48,749 nt of DNA from JAGLSB01 sp023135955 (GTDB taxonomy: Bacteria; Bacteroidota; Bacteroidia; Bacteroidales; GCA-2748055). The stretch is from the NCBI GenBank assembly GCA_030673645.1, contig DAOVIO010000015.1:1-48749 (forward strand), given 5' to 3'. Shown here piece after piece: positions 33,929 through 42,972 of this stretch. The notes below the pieces were generated by a model. That model did not search any database and was not told where the DNA came from. It saw only the letters and a program-made list of their open reading frames with translations. A program made the translations under genes and the position numbers. The first letter of the stretch is position 1. Every line of letters starts with the position of its first letter.

Positions 33929-36355
33929 ATGGCAACTATTAAAATGTTCTCAGGAACAACTCCACCATCATTAAAGAAAGGCGAATGGGCTTCGGATGGT
34001 GATTATGCTTATTTAGGCATGGAACACGGACAATACAAAGTGTTTCAAGGTGTATTTGATATGAGTAAAGACCAAGAGGTTAATGGCTTTGAATACGATC
34101 TTGACCAAAAGGCAATTATTATTCCATCAGGTACTCCATTTTCAAAATTGCAAAGGCTTTTCGATACTTTACCCAAGGCACTAAAGTACCACACCAATGA
34201 GAAAGCAAATATCGACATCATGTTCGAAGATGGCACGTACATTAACGACTTAGGTACTTTTTTAGTGATGCGTGATTTCTCATATCAAATCAATATTTCA
34301 TCGCTGAGTAACAAGATTGATGGTGTGCATGGTACGTATGTTAAACCCGTCATTTTTCAGAGTGATAAAGCCATTGAAATTTACAATAGTGCCATTAACT
34401 TTTCTGATATACGCTTTGAGTATTCTGATGCAGGGAACGGTGCAATAGCTTATCTGAACAGTACCACCAATATTGACGATTGCTGTTTTGATGCAAAAGT
34501 CAACCAGTCGTGTGTGTGCGATAGAGGCTACAACAAAATTGTATTTTCTGACACCTATTTTAAGATGAATCGCGATGTAGAAGATTCCATTTTAGATAAG
34601 GCTTCGGTGGGTTCATTTATCAATATTGCACGTAGTAAATCAGCAGCCGATTTCAGACCTAAAACCATTGTGAATTCATTAAGTGGGGGGATGATAATTG
34701 CCGGAAATGTGGAAGACTTACTTATTGCAGAGAAAAGTCCGGTCTATATGCCCAATGGTGGTATTGAGGTGCATGGCGGTTTTGTAACCAATCCTGATGG
34801 GAACATTGATATTGCAGTTCCAACCAAATTTTCACAGTTGGAAAACGACTTGAGCTTGACCAACGATTTTGAGCAGTTGGAGAACAAACCCAATACCATT
34901 ACAGCCGAACAAGCAACCGCCATTGAAGCCAATAATCGCAAAAGTGGCTATCCACAAGGGGATGCAGATAAGTTGGCAACCATTGAGGAGAATGCAACCA
35001 CAGGTGCGGATTGGGAGAGCAACGTTCAAAATAAACCGACTACGATTACACCTGAACAGTCAGCAGCTATTGAATCCAATACGGAAAAGCGAAGTTATCC
35101 TCAAACCGATGAAGATAAACTGGCTACCATTGAGGAAAATGCAACGGAGGGTGCAGATTGGGAAAGTAATGTGCAAAACAAGCCTGTTACGATTTCTCCT
35201 GAACAAGCTGCAGCTATTGAAAGCAACAATCAAAAGGTAAGCTATCCACAAGAAGATGCGGATAAACTAGCCACGATTGAAGAGAATGCAACCGTAGGTG
35301 CAGATTGGGAGAGCAATGTTCAGAATAAACCTGATACGATTACGCCTGAACAATCGGTAGCCATTGAAACCAACACCGAAAAACGAAACTATCCTCAAGT
35401 TGATGAAAATAAACTGGCAACCATTGAGGAGAAAGCTACGGTTGGTGCAGATTGGGAAACCAATGTGCAAAATAAGCCTAATACAATATCTCCGGAACAA
35501 GCTGAAAGCATTGAGGCGAACAATCAAAAGGTGAGCTACCCACAGGAAAATTCAGACAAATTAGCCACCATTGCAGAAAATGCTACCGTAGGTGCTGATT
35601 GGGAAACCAACGTACAGAACAAACCTGATACGATTACGCATGAACAGTCCGCAGCTATTGAAACAAACACGGAAAAGCGGAGCTATCCCCAAGCCGATGA
35701 AGACAAGCTGGATTCCATCGAAGAAAATGCCACCGTTGGTGCAGATTGGGAAACTAATGTGCAGAATAAACCTGTTACCATTTCACCCGAGCAAGCAGCA
35801 GCGGTTGAAACCAACAGCCAAAAGAACAGCTACCCAAATGTGGATGCTGAGAAATTAGCGACCATTGTAGAAAATGCTACGGTCGGTGCGGATTGGGAAA
35901 CCAATGTGCAAAATAAGCCTAATACAATATCTCCGGAACAAGCTGAAAGCATTGAAGCAAATAATCAAAAGGTGAGTTATCCACAGGAGGATGCGGATAA
36001 ATTAGCCACTATCAAAGAAAATGCAACTGTAGGCGCAGATTGGGAATCCAACGTTCAGAATAAACCGGATACGATTACTCCGGAACAGACAGCAGCTATT
36101 GAATCCAATACAGAAAAAAGAAGCTATCCACAAGCTGATGAAGATAAAGTGGCGACCATAGAGGAAAACGCTACAATTGGAGCCGATTGGGAAACTAATC
36201 TTCAAAACAAGCCTACCATTCTTCAAACCTTGGCCGATGCTTTTGATGCAGCAGGTGTTACTGGGGTGACCATTGATAAAAATGGCAACCACCTTGAGCT
36301 AGAATTTGAGGATGAAGCCGGAGCGAAAGAAATCAAAAATATCACCTTAATCTAA
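33929..36355 (+). CDS. Fibre or spike-like protein with nine 49-residue repeats
   Basis: Protein of 808 residues, probable receptor-binding fibre. Residues about 1-310 include a segment with beta-helix character (repeated short beta strands, IVFSDTYFKM, ISSLSNKID). Residues 319-759 are nine tandem units of 49 residues, each with NKP.TI.PEQ..AIE.N, YPQ.D.DKLATIEENAT and GADWE.NVQ. 'DKL..IE..AT.GA' is a pattern well known in phage tail-fibre repeats. The C-terminal 49 residues form a small distinct domain. The protein may be long and trimeric. Gene starts 21 bases after the transglycosylase-like gene. Confidence 0.75.
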   Translation: MATIKMFSGTTPPSLKKGEWASDGDYAYLGMEHGQYKVFQGVFDMSKDQEVNGFEYDLDQKAIIIPSGTPFSKLQRLFDTLPKALKYHTNEKANIDIMFEDGTYINDLGTFLVMRDFSYQINISSLSNKIDGVHGTYVKPVIFQSDKAIEIYNSAINFSDIRFEYSDAGNGAIAYLNSTTNIDDCCFDAKVNQSCVCDRGYNKIVFSDTYFKMNRDVEDSILDKASVGSFINIARSKSAADFRPKTIVNSLSGGMIIAGNVEDLLIAEKSPVYMPNGGIEVHGGFVTNPDGNIDIAVPTKFSQLENDLSLTNDFEQLENKPNTITAEQATAIEANNRKSGYPQGDADKLATIEENATTGADWESNVQNKPTTITPEQSAAIESNTEKRSYPQTDEDKLATIEENATEGADWESNVQNKPVTISPEQAAAIESNNQKVSYPQEDADKLATIEENATVGADWESNVQNKPDTITPEQSVAIETNTEKRNYPQVDENKLATIEEKATVGADWETNVQNKPNTISPEQAESIEANNQKVSYPQENSDKLATIAENATVGADWETNVQNKPDTITHEQSAAIETNTEKRSYPQADEDKLDSIEENATVGADWETNVQNKPVTISPEQAAAVETNSQKNSYPNVDAEKLATIVENATVGADWETNVQNKPNTISPEQAESIEANNQKVSYPQEDADKLATIKENATVGADWESNVQNKPDTITPEQTAAIESNTEKRSYPQADEDKVATIEENATIGADWETNLQNKPTILQTLADAFDAAGVTGVTIDKNGNHLELEFEDEAGAKEIKNITLI
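34883..36205 (+). repeat. Nine tandem 147-bp units coding the fibre repeats
   Basis: Units are counted from each NKP motif, with the tenth NKP at 36206 closing the array. Two types alternate: A (NNQK.SYPQED/DADK) and B (NTEKRSYPQ.DEDK), so the basic period is 294 bp. The order is A B A B A B A A B. Units 5 and 8 share a long identical DNA block around GCCTAATACAATATCTCCGG, 441 bp apart, showing recent exchange between units. Confidence 0.9.
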
Positions 36356-36367
36356 TCTAAATATTTT

Positions 36368-36868
36368 ATGAAATTATTAGTTATTGCAAGCCTGTTTACA
36401 GCCTTTATTTCATTGGTGGTGTATCTAACTGCAATTGTTGCAGCTCATGGTATTCGTAAATCTATTTCAGACACAAATTACTTTTTAAAAAAGCCTTACA
36501 AGCTTGTGTTTGAGATTGTGATGTGGATATGCGGTATAGCAATCATCATTACTGGAGCTTTCATAAAAGGCACACCTGATTGGATGATTATTTTAGGTGG
36601 CTTGGGAATATTCTTAGTCGGTGTTTTCTCCGATTTCAAGCGAAACCTATTCCTACGGATTGCTCATTATTTCTCAGCTATTGGTGGTTTTTCCCTGCTT
36701 GGATTAAGCTATCATTTCAGCTTTGGTTATATCAACTACACCATCATAATTGCCATATCAGCACTTTTTGCGAGTGCTTTTGCCAATAAGCGAATTTGGT
36801 GTTTAGAACTTACTATGGCAGCCGAAATATTCATAGGTCTTTTCTATTTGGCTCACTCGATAATGTAA
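36368..36868 (+). CDS. Multi-pass integral membrane protein
   Basis: Protein of 166 residues with about five or six hydrophobic segments (LLVIASLFTAFISLVVYL, VFEIVMWICGIAIIITG, WMIILGGLGIFLVGVF, and more to the C-terminus) and short basic loops (KKPYK, DFKRN). I recognise no family and see no catalytic residues. It is encoded 12 bases after the fibre gene and 6 bases before the methyltransferase. It could be a virion membrane protein or superinfection-exclusion factor. Both are guesses. Confidence 0.55.
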   Translation: MKLLVIASLFTAFISLVVYLTAIVAAHGIRKSISDTNYFLKKPYKLVFEIVMWICGIAIIITGAFIKGTPDWMIILGGLGIFLVGVFSDFKRNLFLRIAHYFSAIGGFSLLGLSYHFSFGYINYTIIIAISALFASAFANKRIWCLELTMAAEIFIGLFYLAHSIM

Positions 36869-36874
36869 GCTGCA

Positions 36875-38005
36875 ATGGATAAAAAAGGCTACATATCAAG
36901 AATTCAGGAGGATTTAAAGCAAGGCATTCGTTATACAAAAACTTCAATCGAGAGCCTTGCAAAAGGCTTTGGGATTACCAATAAGAACTTGGTTAAGGAG
37001 TTTACAGAATTGGCTATTGTTTTGAATGCTCGTGAGATTGCACAAGATGATTCTTTGACTACTTATGAGAAGTACCTTGACATTGTAGCCCTGTATCAAT
37101 CACAAGTCAACCTATCCATGCGTACAAGCATGAGTGTGTTGATGCAGCAATATTCCACACCTGCACCTATCTCGTTTTTGGCATCGAATTATGTGCTAAA
37201 ATCTCAAACTTTATCGGGTTACAAGGCATTCAAAAACATTGTTAAAAGCAGTAAGGGCAAGATTATTGGCAATGCTCACTTGACCACCAAGTACCAGGGA
37301 ACTCCACTTTACCTAGAACCATCGGCAGGGAACGGATTATTAACCATTGCCTTGCCGTATTCACAGACTTATGTGAACGAATTGGATGATGTTCGTTTGA
37401 GTAATTTGAAAGAACAGCCATTCGTAAAGGTTAGTAGTTGGGATGCTTTAAATCCTCCTTATGCTTATCGACAAAAGTTTGACGGTGTATTAAGTAATCC
37501 ACCTTTTGGAACGCTTTCAGAACCGATGCTGTTTGGCAAGTTTAAAATCAAACGATTGGAACATGCTATGTGTCTCAAGGCTTTACAATGCATGAAAGAT
37601 TCAGGCAAAGCAGCACTCATCATTGGCGGTCATACCACATGGGATGCACAAGGAAGAGTGACAGCCGGACAAAACCGCATTTTTCTGAACTACCTCTATC
37701 ACTTTTATAATGTAGAAGATATCATTCCCATTAATGGCAAGAAGCTCTATTCACGTCAAGGAACATCTTTCAATACCCGATTGATTTTGATTGATGGTGC
37801 AAAGTTCAAACCCGATGGCGCAGCTCCACTAAAGAATAAACTCCATAGTACAATGGTAAATAGCCATGAAGAGCTTTGGGATAGAGTGTGGTTAGAAAAT
37901 CCCCAAAGCACCTCTCCAGATAATCAAAAAAGCTTAGCCAAGATTCGGGCGAAAGCCATTCTTATAAAACAAAAACAATCTCCCGATTATGAAGTCAGCC
38001 ATTAA
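36875..38005 (+). CDS. N6-adenine-type DNA methyltransferase, C-terminal tag shared with helicase
   Basis: Methyltransferase of 376 residues. AdoMet motif I is EPSAGNGLL (E148-) and motif IV is NPPFGT (208-213), with a helical N-terminal region (1-110) not needed for catalysis. It overlaps the downstream Strawberry-notch helicase by 17 bases. In phage P1 the DarB protein joins a methyltransferase and such a helicase and is carried in the virion to resist restriction, so this could be a split form. Its C-terminus has RAKAILIKQKQ (residues 358-368), the same 11-residue peptide as in the helicase. Confidence 0.82.
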   Translation: MDKKGYISRIQEDLKQGIRYTKTSIESLAKGFGITNKNLVKEFTELAIVLNAREIAQDDSLTTYEKYLDIVALYQSQVNLSMRTSMSVLMQQYSTPAPISFLASNYVLKSQTLSGYKAFKNIVKSSKGKIIGNAHLTTKYQGTPLYLEPSAGNGLLTIALPYSQTYVNELDDVRLSNLKEQPFVKVSSWDALNPPYAYRQKFDGVLSNPPFGTLSEPMLFGKFKIKRLEHAMCLKALQCMKDSGKAALIIGGHTTWDAQGRVTAGQNRIFLNYLYHFYNVEDIIPINGKKLYSRQGTSFNTRLILIDGAKFKPDGAAPLKNKLHSTMVNSHEELWDRVWLENPQSTSPDNQKSLAKIRAKAILIKQKQSPDYEVSH

Positions 38006-41000
38006 ATTCTCTCAAAATAGTATCTCTATAAAATTTAGCAGCCTTCCACCGCAACATATTTCGTCAAGGCTTTTTGAGCTTGGTTTTAGGACCAGGGATA
38101 ACAAGAACTTTATCCGTACTCAAAAGCTTGCCCAAAACGAGCATGAGTACTTGCAAGGTATGTTCGGGCATAAAGGATTGGGCATGGCATATATTCCGGC
38201 AGCCGAAAAGGGTTTTATCTTGGATACCACGGTTCCTGATTCAATGGGGCATGAAATGCACATTGCCATTCGTAAGATTAAAAAGAGTTTAGGGATGCCC
38301 TTGTTTGACTTTGTTGCAGAGAAACTCGATTACGATAATGAGGAACTGGTTAAGTCGCTCTCGTGCGAACAGATTGATGCCGTATCACTAGCCATCTACA
38401 ACATTGAAAAACGTGGTCAGGGAATTATTGTTGGCGACCAAACAGGAATTGGTAAAGGTAGAACCGCAGCAGCTTTAATTCGCTATGGCGTTAAAACAGG
38501 ATTGCAACCTATCTTTCTATCAGAAAAGCCCAATCTGTTTACCGACTTGTACCGTGATCTTTCGGATATTGGTAGTTCGGCTCTTGTACCATTTATTGTC
38601 AATGCCAAGGAAAGTAAAACCAACATCAAGAATAAAAATGGTGAAGTGATTTATACGGCTCCTGAAAAGCCAACTCAGGAACTCATCATTCAAAACAAAA
38701 AAATACCCAATAACTACAATTTTGTTTGTGCCACCTATTCACAATTCAATCAACCTAAGAAACCTGCAAAACAGCAGCTCTTAACTTCGGTTTCAAATGG
38801 CAATATCATCATTATGGATGAAGCGCATAACGCTTCGGGAAGTTCCAATACGGGAGAGTTTATGCAAGAAGTACTTCGCCAAACCAAAGGTGTTTGCTTT
38901 CTATCTGCCACCTTTGCCAAACGTCCCGATAACATGCCCATCTACGCTCAAAAGACATCCATGAGTGATGCTAATATGAGTAAAGAGGATTTGGTGGAAG
39001 CCATTACAAAAGGTGGTGTAGCACTGCAAGAAGTGTTAGCAGCACAATTAGTATCTGAGGGACAAATGATACGGCGTGAACGCTCATTTGAGGGTGTGGA
39101 AGTCAACTACATTGAACTGAAAGAAAAAGCAAAAGAACAGGCTGATATTGCTGACAAGGTAACTTCCATCATTCGTGATATTATAGGCTTTCAGGAAAAG
39201 TACATCAACAAACAAGTCAAAGAGCTAGATGGGATTGCAGCAGCCGAAAGCAAGGAAGTTGAAACTCGCAAAGGAACGGAGAAAGCAGGGGTTGATAATG
39301 TGCCTTACTTCTCCAAGGTTTTTAATGTGATTAATCAATTGCTTTTTAGTTTAAACGCTGCCGATGTAGCTGACCATGCCATCAAGCGATTAAAAGAAGG
39401 CAAAAAACCCATCATTGCCTTTGCATCCACAATGGGAAGTTTTTTAGAAGGAATGGCTAAACCCGATGATATCATTAATGGAGATTTCTCAACGGTTTTA
39501 GAAAAAGGTTTAGATTCTGTTCTTCGTTACACCGAAAAAGATATTGACGGAGAAAGCGAGGGTAAAACCTTTAATATTTCTGATTTATCGGAGGATGCCC
39601 AATTTGCTTATCGAGATATTATCAAACGAATCGAACGGGCTTCAACTGGCATTACCATTAGTCCTATTGATTTGATTATTCAGAAAATTAAAGAAGCCGG
39701 CTATTCAGTTGGCGAAGTGACAGGTCGTAAACTTTGCGTTCAGTATAACTCCACCAAAGCCAATAATACAACCGCCTTGGTGTTAAGTCGAAAAAAGGAG
39801 AATACATCCGATTTATTTCGTCAATACAACGACAATGAGATTGATTGCCTTTTGATTAATCAAAGTGGTTCAACAGGAGCTTCGGCTCATGCTATTGTCA
39901 CCGACAAAGTAGCTGCAAAAGATGTGAAGCAGCGTGTGATGGTGATACTTCAACCTGAACTGAATATCAGTACTGAGATTCAAAAGCGAGGACGTATCAA
40001 TCGCACAGGGCAAATAATGAAACCGATTTACGATTACATAATTTCATCTATCCCGGCACAAAAACGATTTATGATGATGCTTAAAAAGAAGCTGAAATCA
40101 TTGGATGCCAATACTTCCTCCAATCAAAAGAGTAGTAAGTCACAATTAGAATCGGATGATTTCCTGAATAAATATGGCGATAAAGTGGTTCGTCAATACA
40201 TGTTGGAGAATCCTGAACTCAATAAAACATTGGATAACCCACTCAAATTTGAGGGTAAAGAAAGTGATGAAACGCCATCTGAGGGGGATGCTTCAAAAGT
40301 AACTGGTCGTGTAGCAGTTCTTTCAGTTAAAGAACAAGAGAAGTTTTACAGCGAAGTTATTGAGCGTTATAACGACTACATCGACTACCTCAAGCAAGCC
40401 GATGAATATGACCTTGAAGTGGAGATCCTAGACCTGAAAGCGGTATCGCTTGAAAAGAGCGTAGTGATAGCAGGTAAAGGTGGACGTTCCGTTTTTGGTA
40501 ATGATACCTTTTTAGAGAAATGCGACTGTAATGTTTTAAAAAAGCCTTATGGCAAACCTGAACTGGAGAAACTCATTAAAAACCACCTGAATGGAAAACA
40601 TGCTGACAGCATTTCTGAAGAAACAATTACAAAACATGAAAAGCATGTACAAAGCAAGCTGAATGAGGATTTAAAGGACTTAGAAAATAAGTACAAGGAC
40701 TTATTAGACGACATAACTGAAGAAAAAGGTTATCAAAAAATCCCTGTTTTTGAAAAGCAGCAGCAGATGCAGTATATCAAGGATAGGAAAACTGAAATAA
40801 TTGAAGCAAAAGGACTTGATGTTAGCCGAACCAAAACACAAAGCGAAAACAGGAAGTCCTACCTCAATGGTTTCTTTCGCTTTTTCAAAGTAGGTCATGG
40901 TTATTTCTACCCGGCATTAAGCTTTGAAACGGAAAGTTCGGATAATGCCTATTGCATCTTTTTAGGTTTTGATATAAACACCAAACGCAGCAATCCTTAT

Positions 41001-41906
41001 GCACCGTCAGCCGTGAAGCTTCGCTTTGCCATTGCTGATAGTCGCAAATACATTGTGCTTGCTTCATCGGGAGATACTGCCAAAGAGATTGAACGGATTC
41101 AGGCTCGTAGTTTTCAGCTTTCAACATCACAAAAGGAAAGCTTGATTGATAAGTGGGATGAAGCAATAAAAGGCTTCACACTTGACCGACAAACTCGATT
41201 CATCGTAACAGGAAATATACTACAAGGTTCTGCCGATTTTTCGGGCAAACTGGTCAGCTTCACAACCAAAGGCAAAGGTATTCAAAAAGGGATCTTAATG
41301 AGTGAAGCATGGTCGCCTGAAAATGCAGATAATAAAGCCAATAGTTACGTGGTAGCACCAATTGCTAAACTTCAAAAACACATTCTTAGTCTTAGAAGTG
41401 GTGCAAGTATCTCCACCGAAAATAAGATTACAATCATACGCCACCACGATGATACATTTAAAGTCATCATGCTGAAAACCAAGAGTCATATTCCAATTTA
41501 TACCGATAAGGAAGTATTGAAGCTATTGGTCAATAATCGAGATGGTTTTGAAATGATTTCAGGCAATATGAAAGCTTCTGTTACAACTGCTAAAATGCCG
41601 AAGTTTTTACAAGTTCTTGGAGAGCGGTTCAGCTTATCAGTAAAAATACCTCGCCATTACTTCGAAGAGTTTTTGGAGAAAGGAACTAAGAGTTCCAACT
41701 CTACCGATAGTCTTACACAAGAAGCGATGAAAATGTTTGAGATGGATAAAAAGGCGTTCCCTCAAAAACTGGCGAAACAAAAGCTAACAGCATCCAAAGT
41801 CAAAACCATCAGCATTGATAAATCCAAAAGTTTAACCCTTGTGAAGCTCCGTGCAAAAGCAATCCTGATAAAACAAAAGCAGATGCGCAATGTGGCAGGT
41901 TTATAA
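37989..41906 (+). CDS. Strawberry-notch-type SF2 helicase (DarB-like)
   Basis: Helicase of 1305 residues. Walker A GDQTGIGKGR is at 149-158, the DEAH box IMDEAHNAS at 277-280, and the helicase C-terminal part includes STEIQKRGRINRTGQ, typical of the Strawberry-notch family. The N-terminal 130 residues with SCEQIDAVSLAIYNIE resemble the entry region of that family. The C-terminal third (about 830-1300) is helical and basic. The protein ends with RAKAILIKQKQ and 7 further residues, the same peptide as in the methyltransferase. Known relatives occur in phages, plasmids and large mobile elements. The probable role is anti-restriction or DNA protection together with the adjacent methyltransferase, by analogy. 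Confidence 0.85.
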   Translation: MKSAIKFSQNSISIKFSSLPPQHISSRLFELGFRTRDNKNFIRTQKLAQNEHEYLQGMFGHKGLGMAYIPAAEKGFILDTTVPDSMGHEMHIAIRKIKKSLGMPLFDFVAEKLDYDNEELVKSLSCEQIDAVSLAIYNIEKRGQGIIVGDQTGIGKGRTAAALIRYGVKTGLQPIFLSEKPNLFTDLYRDLSDIGSSALVPFIVNAKESKTNIKNKNGEVIYTAPEKPTQELIIQNKKIPNNYNFVCATYSQFNQPKKPAKQQLLTSVSNGNIIIMDEAHNASGSSNTGEFMQEVLRQTKGVCFLSATFAKRPDNMPIYAQKTSMSDANMSKEDLVEAITKGGVALQEVLAAQLVSEGQMIRRERSFEGVEVNYIELKEKAKEQADIADKVTSIIRDIIGFQEKYINKQVKELDGIAAAESKEVETRKGTEKAGVDNVPYFSKVFNVINQLLFSLNAADVADHAIKRLKEGKKPIIAFASTMGSFLEGMAKPDDIINGDFSTVLEKGLDSVLRYTEKDIDGESEGKTFNISDLSEDAQFAYRDIIKRIERASTGITISPIDLIIQKIKEAGYSVGEVTGRKLCVQYNSTKANNTTALVLSRKKENTSDLFRQYNDNEIDCLLINQSGSTGASAHAIVTDKVAAKDVKQRVMVILQPELNISTEIQKRGRINRTGQIMKPIYDYIISSIPAQKRFMMMLKKKLKSLDANTSSNQKSSKSQLESDDFLNKYGDKVVRQYMLENPELNKTLDNPLKFEGKESDETPSEGDASKVTGRVAVLSVKEQEKFYSEVIERYNDYIDYLKQADEYDLEVEILDLKAVSLEKSVVIAGKGGRSVFGNDTFLEKCDCNVLKKPYGKPELEKLIKNHLNGKHADSISEETITKHEKHVQSKLNEDLKDLENKYKDLLDDITEEKGYQKIPVFEKQQQMQYIKDRKTEIIEAKGLDVSRTKTQSENRKSYLNGFFRFFKVGHGYFYPALSFETESSDNAYCIFLGFDINTKRSNPYAPSAVKLRFAIADSRKYIVLASSGDTAKEIERIQARSFQLSTSQKESLIDKWDEAIKGFTLDRQTRFIVTGNILQGSADFSGKLVSFTTKGKGIQKGILMSEAWSPENADNKANSYVVAPIAKLQKHILSLRSGASISTENKITIIRHHDDTFKVIMLKTKSHIPIYTDKEVLKLLVNNRDGFEMISGNMKASVTTAKMPKFLQVLGERFSLSVKIPRHYFEEFLEKGTKSSNSTDSLTQEAMKMFEMDKKAFPQKLAKQKLTASKVKTISIDKSKSLTLVKLRAKAILIKQKQMRNVAGL

Positions 41907-41938
41907 TTCTATTCAATAACAATTAAAATACCAATGAT

Positions 41939-42853
41939 ATGAAGCTTACAATAAAAAATTACAAGGAAGCCACCAAGAATATTGATTTTTCCAAGCTACC
42001 CGAAGCTGCAAAGGAAGCGCACAAAGAGTTTGATTCTTTTGCGGATTTCTATAATGAGGATAAGGACATTAAAGAAATGCTTGACAATCATTTCAAGATA
42101 GTTGAACCGTATATAAACCAAAATCATAAACGATTTAAGGATTTGCCGGACAGACATCCATTAAATATTCTTGATAAGGAATCTGGTCAGTTTAAAGAAG
42201 CTCTAAAGGAATACAGGGAAAGTAAGAAGAAGTCGACATCAAAAAAGACGGCAGCCAAAACAAGTACCAGGAACAAAAAGGTAAAACGAAAATCAACACC
42301 TAAAAAGGTTGACCGTAAACCACATGAAGTTGATTTAATGCCTTTGGAGATTAAGATAATTAGGAGGTATATAAATATGCATGGCAAAAAGGTTACTGAG
42401 CGTCAAGTATCTTTGTTATATAAGGTTATCCAAAAGGCCGCAACGGAAAAAACTATCCGAAAAACAAGTAAGTACGCTGCCGAGATAAAAAGTATAGGCA
42501 ACGATTTGATTCGCACATATAAAGAAATGGATAGCACTTGCACTTTTGAAGTTTCGCAAGCATCCTACAATAAGCTCAAAAAGATTGTTGACGATTATGG
42601 CATTACCCCTGCGGTAGCTCTTATTAAGCGATTCATTAACCTATATGGCAACATTACAAAAGTCAAAGCTCAAACATTACTTACAAGTGTGACCAATTCG
42701 CTGAAAAATGGCAAGGTTTCTAAAACAGATAAAGAATTCGACCAAATCAAAAATGTACAGAGACATTTGAATGATTATTTGGAGAGTGATAAGTTGCTTG
42801 TTACCAATGTCCAATTACAAGGCTTAAAAGGACTTGCCGGACTGGGAAAGTAA
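41939..42853 (+). CDS. Basic DNA-binding-like protein
   Basis: Protein of 304 residues, family not recognised. It has a helical start (1-90), a Lys/Ser/Thr-rich basic hinge (about 92-127, KKKSTSKKTAAKTSTRNKK and more), two related helical segments (LEIKIIRRYINMHGKKVTERQVSLLYK and ALIKRFINLYGNITKVKAQTLLTS, each only partly quoted here by position about 135-160 and 220-245) and ends in LQGLKGLAGLGK. The repeated RYINMHG / RFINLYG motif indicates an internal duplication. A nucleic-acid-binding role is likely from charge. The frame following its stop remains open in -1 into the ATPase gene (see findings). Confidence 0.55.
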   Translation: MKLTIKNYKEATKNIDFSKLPEAAKEAHKEFDSFADFYNEDKDIKEMLDNHFKIVEPYINQNHKRFKDLPDRHPLNILDKESGQFKEALKEYRESKKKSTSKKTAAKTSTRNKKVKRKSTPKKVDRKPHEVDLMPLEIKIIRRYINMHGKKVTERQVSLLYKVIQKAATEKTIRKTSKYAAEIKSIGNDLIRTYKEMDSTCTFEVSQASYNKLKKIVDDYGITPAVALIKRFINLYGNITKVKAQTLLTSVTNSLKNGKVSKTDKEFDQIKNVQRHLNDYLESDKLLVTNVQLQGLKGLAGLGK

Positions 42854-42972
42854 ACGCCACTACTGCATCGCCCAAAAGTAGTGGCTCAATACCAAGGGCA
42901 AATACACAAAGAGAAACTAAAACCGCATTCGTAACTCCCAACCAAGTTGTATCCGCAAACGAACTGGCCAAG

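Noticed and set aside
34883..36205. Regularly spaced repeats that could be taken for a CRISPR array
   Set aside because: Units are 147 bp, in frame, without unique spacers and coding throughout; they are protein repeats of a fibre.
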